Source of the DNA: Bacillota bacterium
GTDB taxonomy: Bacteria > Bacillota > Clostridia > Peptostreptococcales > Anaerovoracaceae
DNA length: 5,175 bases
Assembly (NCBI GenBank): GCA_029266295.1
Contig: JAQSXD010000308.1
Location: forward strand, 1-5,175
Reading direction: 5' to 3'
The translations under genes were made by a program, and so were the position numbers. Below, piece after piece: positions 1-4,568 of the stretch. How positions within the stretch are numbered: position 1 is the stretch's first letter; each line of letters begins with the position of its first letter. Under the pieces are notes generated by a model. That model searched no databases, was not told the origin of the DNA, and was given only the letters and a program-made list of their open reading frames with translations.

Positions 1-849
1 AATATAATCTATTGCAAAAATCCCGCGAAAACCAACAAAGGGAAAAAGACTTTCTATGAGAAAGTTTCCGTAAATCAAGATCCTTCCTGCAATCATAACG
101 CATATGAGGGCAAAGTACAGACTGCTCCGATCCTCCTGGCGCAACAGGAAAAAGCTTATGTAATATAGTGCCATCAGGGATATCGCTCCGAACAAAATCA
201 AATCCCTGTACAAAATCAAGCTGTCCATATGTCGGATCTGTTCCGGCGTGCCCAGCTGTACTGCATGCCACATGCCGCCCGCGTAAACATTAGCAAAATT
301 TGAGACATGAACGACCACTATAAAATCGGTTTTATCTGGTGTATATTCCACCACTTGGGGTTTATATTCGGGGCGGTATTCTTCTCTGCTCCTGCCAACC
401 CTCCCGCCGGAGGAAACCAAAACATCGTCGATATACAATTCGTAGCTCGCTGAAAAAGTAGGAACCCGCAGTGCCAGAGGCACGCCCTTTTTTACATTGA
501 CAATTTTGAGTACATAAGTTCCGTAACCAAATCCGGGCAGCTTTTCACCGTTAATTTTATAACTGTTCCATACCGATGGTGTATCTGCTATGATATCAGG
601 CAAAGGACCTGTGGCTGTGAGCTCTTTGGGCTTCAGAAAATGCTTCCAGTAAAAACCCCATCCGCCGTTCAAACTTAAAACTCCGCCCTTACCTACCTCC
701 CAATTTTGCAGATTCAGCACGCCGTTTACGGGATGGGGCCAGTCGGGGTCCTCCTGCGGAAAAGCGGCAATGTAAATGACGGCGGACACAGCAATCAATA
801 TGCAAAACAACAATACCAGCAACCACTTTTTTTTCATCTGTTCTTTCAC
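1..849 (-). CDS. 7TMR-DISM-type membrane sensor, N-terminal part (runs off left edge)
   Basis: The frame is open from the start to base 1, giving 283 residues without a stop, so the C-terminal output domain is outside the window. Residues about 8-29 are a hydrophobic signal-anchor (K-rich start, then WLLVLLFCILIAV). Residues about 35-205 form a soluble, beta-rich extracytoplasmic domain with many W, Y and G residues, like the jelly-roll ectodomains of 7TMR-DISM receptors. Two membrane spans follow, beginning near LILFGAISLMALYY and SLYFALICVMIAGRILIY. The pattern RQEDRSSLYFALICVMIAGR fits the start of the 7TMR-DISM 7TM domain. Such proteins sense an external ligand, sometimes a carbohydrate, and end in a histidine kinase, GGDEF or another signalling domain; which one is unknown here. 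I chose the GTG at 849 because AGGTGG lies 7 nt upstream. The ATG at 837 is 19 nt from that site and has no better one. The gene is divergent from the MFS gene. The family call is by eye; the ligand is unknown. Confidence 0.8.
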   Translation of the reverse strand, partial: MKEQMKKKWLLVLLFCILIAVSAVIYIAAFPQEDPDWPHPVNGVLNLQNWEVGKGGVLSLNGGWGFYWKHFLKPKELTATGPLPDIIADTPSVWNSYKINGEKLPGFGYGTYVLKIVNVKKGVPLALRVPTFSASYELYIDDVLVSSGGRVGRSREEYRPEYKPQVVEYTPDKTDFIVVVHVSNFANVYAGGMWHAVQLGTPEQIRHMDSLILYRDLILFGAISLMALYYISFFLLRQEDRSSLYFALICVMIAGRILIYGNFLIESLFPFVGFRGIFAIDYI

Positions 850-856
850 CACATCG

Positions 857-862
857 CCACCT
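857..862 (-). promoter_or_regulatory. Ribosome binding site deciding the GTG start of the sensor gene
   Basis: On the minus strand AGGTGG lies 7 nt before GTG at 849 and 19 nt before the next in-frame ATG at 837. This spacing favours GTG as the start. A second GTG at 852 would be only 4 nt away. Confidence 0.5.
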
Positions 863-868
863 ACGATT

Positions 869-889
869 CTACCGAAGGATTTTATCCAT
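869..889 (-). other. Six-codon leader ORF (MDKILR) ahead of the sensor gene
   Basis: The minus strand carries AAAGGAG at 903-897, then 7 nt later ATG at 889, six codons (MDKILR) and a TAG ending at 869. The ribosome site is stronger than that of the sensor gene, whose GTG start lies 19 nt downstream in another frame. It may be a leader peptide for translational coupling. It could also be the original start of the sensor gene, cut off by a one-base change. The sequence alone does not decide between these. Confidence 0.4.
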
Positions 890-962
890 TGGTAGTCTCC
901 TTTCTTATTTATCCCTCCGCAAAGAAATTCCAGCATTTTCTCTTGTTTTACCGCACAGAGAA

Positions 963-979
963 CATGACCATAGGTCATG
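963..979. promoter_or_regulatory. 17-bp palindrome in the sensor-gene leader (possible operator or RNA hairpin)
   Basis: CATGACC and GGTCATG are perfect inverted 7-bp arms separated by ATA. The site is about 40-56 nt downstream of the predicted start of minus-strand transcription, so a bound repressor could block elongation, or the RNA could form a short hairpin. No adjacent regulator gene is visible, so the binding factor is unknown. Confidence 0.4.
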
Positions 980-1025
980 CGGCGACATCTTATATATTTG
1001 TCGAATTCTAGCTTAATTTAGTTCA

Positions 1026-1054
1026 ATTTTAATGGAAAGCATCACTTCGGTCAA
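1026..1054 (-). promoter_or_regulatory. Sigma-A-type promoter for the sensor gene
   Basis: On the minus strand the -35 hexamer TTGACC (1054-1049) and the -10 hexamer TAAAAT (1031-1026) are exactly 17 bp apart. Each matches its consensus at five of six positions. Transcription would begin near 1019, giving a leader of about 170 nt before the GTG at 849. This is the best promoter-like match I found in the divergent region. Confidence 0.7.
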
Positions 1055-1083
1055 CTGGTTTCCGGTTCAGTTTGTTTCCGGTT
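1052..1083 (-). repeat. Two tandem 16-bp repeats upstream of the -35 box (candidate activator site)
   Basis: Read on the minus strand, AACCGGAAACAAACTG (1083-1068) is followed directly by AACCGGAAACCAGTTG (1067-1052). The units match at 13 of 16 positions and their first ten bases are identical. The second unit runs into the TTGACC -35 box. Direct repeats in this position are typical of response-regulator or other activator sites. The factor is unknown. Confidence 0.5.
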
Positions 1084-1188
1084 ATGTTTTTCCCACTCCC
1101 TTACGGGATTTCTACAGATCTTCGGCTGTATTCTGGTATAACTGGTTCAGATAATCTTTATAGAAACCGGTTCTTTAGTGGATCGGTT
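1055..1188 (+). repeat. Cluster of YYGGTT-like motifs across the intergenic region
   Basis: Short copies lie at 1055 (CTGGTT), 1062 and 1078 (CCGGTT), 1133 (CTGGTA), 1142 (CTGGTT), 1167 (CCGGTT, inside the palindrome AACCGGTT at 1165-1172) and 1183 (TCGGTT). The first three overlap the tandem repeats next to the sensor promoter; the others lie on the MFS side. They could be sites for one regulator serving both divergent genes. The motif is short, so chance is a real alternative. Confidence 0.3.
1134..1142 (+). promoter_or_regulatory. Weak candidate promoter (extended -10) for the MFS gene
   Basis: TGGTATAAC fits an extended -10 element (TGnTATAAC). No convincing -35 hexamer lies 16-18 bp upstream, so the promoter may need an activator. 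TATGAT at 1192-1197 is an alternative -10, also without a good -35. The MFS promoter is therefore uncertain. Confidence 0.25.
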
Positions 1189-1215
1189 ATTTATGATTTA
1201 ATTATTTTATAGAAA

Positions 1216-1220
1216 AGGAG
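1216..1220 (+). promoter_or_regulatory. Ribosome binding site deciding the MFS start
   Basis: AGGAG within AAAAGGAGTGAT is 9 nt from ATG at 1230 but only 3 nt from the in-frame TTG at 1224. The ATG is therefore the better start. Confidence 0.75.
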
Positions 1221-1229
1221 TGATTGAAA

Positions 1230-2477
1230 ATGGAAAATCAGAACCAATTGAATCATAAATTCGGAGAACTATATGTCCACAAAAAGAAAATCGAAAAGCA
1301 TCGTAATCTTATTACGTTCTTTTCTGCTTTACTCTTTTCTGCCTTTGGCTATGAATTTATCTTTTTTATCATGACGTTACACATCTATGATCTTAGTAAA
1401 AACGCCTTAAATATAGGAATCTTCACGGCATTAACATTTATCCCAAGGCTGTTTTCATCCATCATGGGCGGCATGGCGGACAAGCTCGGAAAAGGAAGAT
1501 GTTTTGCATTTTCTGCTGTCATCGTGAGCCTTCTGTTATTCTCAATGTCATTCTCAACAGATATGAAGTGGATTTATGTGATCTGGTTTATTACCTCTAT
1601 TTTTCTTACTTTTATCATTAATGTAAGAAGTGCGTTACTGGCAGAAATCGTATCACGTGATCACTATACAAATGGAAATGCACTGGTGCTTTCGCTCCTC
1701 AATGGCGCGAAACTTCTAGGCCCGCTGCTGGGTGGATTCATCATAATGTTTTATGAGATAAAGCCATTGCTTTACTTTACCTGCCTAATATACTTGCTGA
1801 CTGCCTTATTTTCTGCCTATATCAAGGTTACCGGCGTATCAGTAAAATCAGAAACAAGCTTTCTTGATAACGCAAAAATGGGGTTTCGACTCATGATTGA
1901 GAACCGGGTCTTTGGACTGCTGACGTCCATTGCGTTTTTCTGGCGCCTTTTTTTAGGCTTACAGCTTTCTCTGTTCGTTATATATATCAAAGATTGCCTT
2001 GCTGGCACCAGTGAGCAATATGGGATTTTTATCACTATGATGGGAGTAGGAAGCATTGCAGGCAGCCTATTGGGTCCCTATGCTTCAAAACGGATTGATT
2101 CGCAGCGATTGATTACCATTGGTCTAAGTCTGCATTATGTATCTTTTGCTGCGCTGGGGCTCTGCAATCATTACTTATGGGCATTGGTCATCATCTTTAC
2201 CAGTTATCTGGTTTTTTACATGACTTTGGTAGGGATGCATGCAGTGAGAGACCGGATTACACAGTATGAGATTCGCAGCAGTGCTTATGGCACAGTTACA
2301 GCAGTTTTGACTCCTCCTGCTATCTTATCCATGCTTGCAGGGGGATACTTAGCGAACCAATTTGGCGTTGTAGTTATCTTGTCCGCGGCAGGGCTGCTGG
2401 CGCTATTAAGTCTACACATGATACTGTATTTTGGAAGGAAGATACTAATGCTGCTTAGATCTTCAGCTGAAGCGTAA
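1230..2477 (+). CDS. MFS transporter, multidrug or macrolide efflux type (MFS_3-like)
   Basis: This 415-residue, very hydrophobic protein has the length and pattern of a 12-span major facilitator exporter. A charged N-terminus of about 25 residues precedes TM1 (about 27-50). Motif A of the superfamily, GGMADKLGKGR, is at residues 80-90, in the loop after TM2. The stretch NVRSALLAEIV at 131-141 and G159 through GPLLGG at 164-169 resemble TM4 and TM5 of the MFS_3, MefA and EntS-like exporters, where a motif C-like glycine-proline pattern is linked to antiport. A soluble stretch near 200-225 is the likely central loop. The expected role is proton-driven export of a small hydrophobic compound from the cytoplasm; the substrate cannot be told. 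The gene stands alone on the plus strand, divergent from the sensor gene and convergent with the deacetylase gene. The family call is firm, the efflux role likely. Confidence 0.88.
   Translation: MENQNQLNHKFGELYVHKKKIEKHRNLITFFSALLFSAFGYEFIFFIMTLHIYDLSKNALNIGIFTALTFIPRLFSSIMGGMADKLGKGRCFAFSAVIVSLLLFSMSFSTDMKWIYVIWFITSIFLTFIINVRSALLAEIVSRDHYTNGNALVLSLLNGAKLLGPLLGGFIIMFYEIKPLLYFTCLIYLLTALFSAYIKVTGVSVKSETSFLDNAKMGFRLMIENRVFGLLTSIAFFWRLFLGLQLSLFVIYIKDCLAGTSEQYGIFITMMGVGSIAGSLLGPYASKRIDSQRLITIGLSLHYVSFAALGLCNHYLWALVIIFTSYLVFYMTLVGMHAVRDRITQYEIRSSAYGTVTAVLTPPAILSMLAGGYLANQFGVVVILSAAGLLALLSLHMILYFGRKILMLLRSSAEA
2461..2472. repeat. 12-bp perfect palindrome at the 3' end of the MFS gene
   Basis: CTTCAGCTGAAG is a perfect palindrome with no loop, ending 3 bp before the MFS stop codon. 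It lies just past the end of the convergent deacetylase gene. There is no T-tract on either side, so it is not a standard terminator. It may simply be coding sequence. Confidence 0.3.
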
Positions 2478-2483
2478 TATTCT

Positions 2484-3332
2484 CTATTCAAAGGAAGCGA
2501 TTCTAGTTACAACTTCTCGCTTAAAATTTGAGATATAATTTACGGTATAATCGGTCACATCAAGAGAATCATTTTCAATAAGCGGAGTAATGTCTAATCC
2601 GTAAGAGATGCTATCGCTATCATCGGTAGCATGGTCTGCGCAAAAGGTTGCATTTGCACTTCTTCTGCCAAGTACTGCAAGATCATAGCCTTTGCCACCT
2701 GCAATCTGGCTGTCATAAACACCAAGTAAAGCCGCGGCAAGGTTTCGATGTGAAGATGTATCAAAAACAGATTTATCCTCATCACACAACCAGTCAAGTC
2801 CTCTCCAAACTTCAAGGGAATACACCTTTTTCGGCCGCTTTTCTTTCGGCAGCATTCTTATGGCTGCAATCACCCTTAAAGCAACGGCCACATGCGTATC
2901 GTGTTTATCTGCAAAATTGTGTGTATAGATTACTTCAGGATTGCACATTTCAATAATTCCAGCAAGTTCCTTTACTACATCATAATTTTTTGCATTCTTC
3001 ACATGACTGCTGGGATAAGACAATAAAAACTGCGCTGCATATTTACCGATAGCCGCGGCTTGTATTTGTTCCCGCGTTCTAATTTTTTTCATCGCTTCGT
3101 CGGTATAATCAGCATAGACACCACTTCTAGGCGATCCTGCACCATCTGTCACAACAACACCTGTAAACCATTTATCTTCTCTGCCGTAACAGCTTACGAT
3201 GGGTCCGTATGCCATAATTTCAATATCATCCTGATGCGCCGCGATGCACAGTTCTGTTGTGCGGGAAAGTGCATTGTCTTGCTCCTGCCCGTCGGGAATG
3301 AATAATTCAGCTTCCTGTTGATTTAATTCCAT
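2484..3332 (-). CDS. PIG-L/LmbE-family N-deacetylase
   Basis: The 282-residue product has the metal and catalytic residues of the PIG-L/LmbE family (MshB, BshB, diacetylchitobiose deacetylase). AAHQDDIE near the N-terminus is a variant of the AHPDDE motif, with His33 and Asp36 as metal ligands and Asp35 as general base. KHDTH gives His144 as likely general acid and His147 as third ligand. These enzymes remove acetyl groups from N-acetylglucosamine-type substrates, usually with zinc. No signal peptide or membrane span is seen, so it is probably cytoplasmic. It is the last gene of the minus-strand set, 34 bp after the HAD gene. ATG 3332 is the start because GAGGTGG lies 5 nt upstream; a longer reading from TTG 3374 would overlap the HAD gene and lacks a comparable site. 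The link to an amino-sugar PTS suggests a sugar substrate. The exact substrate is not known, and some LmbE proteins act on lipid- or thiol-linked sugars. Confidence 0.85.
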   Translation of the reverse strand: MELNQQEAELFIPDGQEQDNALSRTTELCIAAHQDDIEIMAYGPIVSCYGREDKWFTGVVVTDGAGSPRSGVYADYTDEAMKKIRTREQIQAAAIGKYAAQFLLSYPSSHVKNAKNYDVVKELAGIIEMCNPEVIYTHNFADKHDTHVAVALRVIAAIRMLPKEKRPKKVYSLEVWRGLDWLCDEDKSVFDTSSHRNLAAALLGVYDSQIAGGKGYDLAVLGRRSANATFCADHATDDSDSISYGLDITPLIENDSLDVTDYTVNYISNFKREVVTRIASFE

Positions 3333-3337
3333 AGATT

Positions 3338-3344
3338 CCACCTC
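3338..3344 (-). promoter_or_regulatory. Strong ribosome binding site of the deacetylase gene
   Basis: GAGGTGG on the minus strand, 5 nt before ATG 3332, is a strong Shine-Dalgarno match. It fixes the start 14 codons inside the longest reading. Confidence 0.75.
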
Positions 3345-3366
3345 TTTTCGTAAGAACCGGCTGAAT

Positions 3367-4140
3367 TCAGCCAATTAATTTTAAGTGTTCACAAGCCCTC
3401 ATAACGCCGTCTTCACTTACTTTATTCGTATGATAGTCTACAATTGTAATCAAATCAGGATGTGATTCACCCATTGCAACTGATATATCCGCATTTTTAA
3501 GCATTTCATAATCATTTAGCGAATCCCCGAATGCGATATATTCTTTTAGATTAAAATGCTGCATTACGGTTTCGATTCCTTTATGCTTGGAGAATCCGCG
3601 CAAAACGACGTCTGCAAAATGATGATGTCCATGCAGAAGCTCTATTTCATCCATATTCTCAAACTCAACAAAATCTTCGTCCGATTTGCCAAAAGCCATC
3701 ATCGATAAAATAGTTTCGTTTTCATAAGGCTTACATGGCGGCACTTCCATTTTAAAATAGCTGCAGGCTCCTTTTATGGTTTCATTGGATCTATCAGTAA
3801 TGAAGGGCGGCCCGGCTTCGGTGGTTAAATACAGCGGCATACCGGCTTTACGAGATACTTCAATACATTGATTAACCAATTCTTTAGAAAAATAACGTAC
3901 GCTGAAAAGTTCGCGCTTCTGAGTGTAAATAGCCTGGCCATTGGAGCAAACGAAGGCATCCCAGTCGATGAGATCTCTGACGTCATCAGAGATCTCATAC
4001 ATGATTCGTCCTGTTGCAATTGCTAAAAAGTAACCCTTTTCACGCAGTTTTTGTAAAGCGCCCATTGTTGTTTCTGGCAAGTAAAATGTATTTGCATCTC
4101 GTAAAGTTCCGTCAATATCAAAAAAAATTCCTGTACGCAT
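3367..4140 (-). CDS. Cof-type HAD-IIB sugar-phosphate phosphatase
   Basis: All four HAD motifs of this 257-residue protein are intact and in order: FFDIDGTL with Asp8 as nucleophile and Asp10 as acid/base, TGR with Thr43, KHKG with Lys187 (or Lys185), and GDSLND with Asp206 and Asp210 for magnesium. The roughly 100 residues between motifs II and III are the C2 cap of the Cof (HAD-IIB) subfamily, whose members hydrolyse sugar phosphates and related phosphoesters in the cytoplasm. The product of the PTS step, or its deacetylated form, is a reasonable substrate, but Cof enzymes are broad in specificity. I chose ATG 4140 because AGGAAAG lies just upstream and overlaps the HPr stop codon, which suggests translational coupling across the 10-bp gap. 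A 31-bp perfect hairpin sequence lies inside the gene at 3968-3998. Confidence 0.88.
   Translation of the reverse strand: MRTGIFFDIDGTLRDANTFYLPETTMGALQKLREKGYFLAIATGRIMYEISDDVRDLIDWDAFVCSNGQAIYTQKRELFSVRYFSKELVNQCIEVSRKAGMPLYLTTEAGPPFITDRSNETIKGACSYFKMEVPPCKPYENETILSMMAFGKSDEDFVEFENMDEIELLHGHHHFADVVLRGFSKHKGIETVMQHFNLKEYIAFGDSLNDYEMLKNADISVAMGESHPDLITIVDYHTNKVSEDGVMRACEHLKLIG
3968..3998. repeat. 13-bp perfect inverted repeat with 5-nt loop inside the HAD gene
   Basis: ATGAGATCTCTGA and TCAGAGATCTCAT are exact reverse complements separated by CGTCA. In the minus-strand mRNA this would be a stable stem of 13 pairs. The encoded residues, around YEISDDVRDLIDW (about 48-60), start the cap region and look like normal Cof sequence. 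The repeat may thus be a by-product of codon choice, but it is unusually long. Confidence 0.8.
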
Positions 4141-4145
4141 AAATG

Positions 4146-4152
4146 CTTTCCT
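4146..4152 (-). promoter_or_regulatory. Ribosome binding site of the HAD gene overlapping the HPr stop
   Basis: AGGAAAG on the minus strand shares bases with the TAG stop codon of HPr (4153-4151). AGGA ends 8 nt before ATG 4140. A ribosome finishing HPr would sit on this site, so the two genes are probably coupled. Confidence 0.6.
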
Positions 4153-4417
4153 ATTCTTCACCAAATTTTGATTCGACTAATTCTGTCAAGCGATCTACTG
4201 CCGCTTCTTCGTCTTCCCCTTCTGCTGAAATTGTTATGATGGACCCTTTGTCAATTCCCAGAGACATAATATGAAGAATCGATTTTGCATTTGCTTTTTT
4301 TTCATCATTCATTACATATATCTCAGATTTGAATTTTGTGGCCAGACTCACAAATACCGCTGCAGGCCTGGCGTGGATTCCGGTTTCATTCAGAATAGAA
4401 ATATCTTTTGAAATCAA
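4151..4417 (-). CDS. HPr-family phosphocarrier protein
   Basis: The 88-residue product has the standard HPr length and the active-site signature GIHARPA with His15, which takes phosphate from EI and passes it to EIIA. Ser46 lies in AKSIL, followed by MSLGI, as in Bacillota HPr that HPr kinase/phosphorylase modifies for carbon catabolite control. The protein is cytoplasmic. Its place between a PTS permease and two sugar-modifying enzymes suggests a carrier dedicated to this pathway, though it could also be the general HPr. The start is TTG: an in-frame TAA lies two codons upstream, no ATG occurs before His15, and GGAGGGGGG lies upstream. The HAD gene follows after 10 bp. Confidence 0.93.
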   Translation of the reverse strand: MISKDISILNETGIHARPAAVFVSLATKFKSEIYVMNDEKKANAKSILHIMSLGIDKGSIITISAEGEDEEAAVDRLTELVESKFGEE

Positions 4418-4425
4418 TTTTTATT

Positions 4426-4434
4426 CCCCCCTCC
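4426..4434 (-). promoter_or_regulatory. Ribosome binding site of the HPr gene
   Basis: GGAGGGGGG on the minus strand precedes the TTG at 4417. The GGAGG core ends 12 nt away, slightly far. The G run that follows it ends 8 nt from the start, so the effective site may be extended. Confidence 0.55.
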
Positions 4435-4465
4435 AAGGTAGCAAATGATCATGTTTATTAATGAA

Positions 4466-4505
4466 AAAGCGTGAATAGATTTTTTGATCAATTTATCCAC
4501 GCTTT
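4466..4505 (-). terminator. Stem-loop between EIIBC and HPr (attenuator-like terminator or processing site)
   Basis: The minus-strand RNA can pair AAAGCGTGGATA (4505-4494) with TATTCACGCTTT (4477-4466): 12 pairs including one G-U, around a 16-nt loop. Five U residues, three of them inside the stem, end the 3' arm. The short U-run and large loop make a weak terminator. That fits partial read-through from the permease gene into HPr, or an RNA processing site that sets different mRNA levels. A smaller 5-bp hairpin (4553-4566) sits between the EIIBC stop and this one. Confidence 0.5.
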
Positions 4506-4568
4506 AGAATTTGATGGCCATTCCAACACGATACTCGCATGAAATCATAGATTCTGCTTGGGCAGAGT

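Noticed and set aside
41..69. Inverted repeat ACTTTCT-ATG-AGAAAGT with flanking GGAA/TTCC
   Set aside because: It is a short, bulged hairpin within the sensor coding sequence and is plausibly chance.
706..1011. Plus-strand open frame of 101 codons
   Set aside because: It lies opposite the sensor gene and its leader, has no good ribosome site and no recognisable domain.
1817..2491. Minus-strand open frames inside and at the end of the MFS gene
   Set aside because: The MFS reading frame has clear family motifs; these short frames have none.
2608..2633. Imperfect inverted repeat ATGCTATC ... GGTAGCAT
   Set aside because: Seven of eight pairs across a long loop inside the deacetylase gene is weak and not distinguishable from chance.
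2648..3305. Plus-strand open frames opposite the deacetylase gene
   Set aside because: They are low-complexity, Cys/His-rich readings antisense to a well-supported gene.
4461..4478. Possible catabolite responsive element near TGAAAAAGCGTG
   Set aside because: The spacing between TGAAA and CG does not fit the cre consensus, and the bases are explained by the stem-loop.
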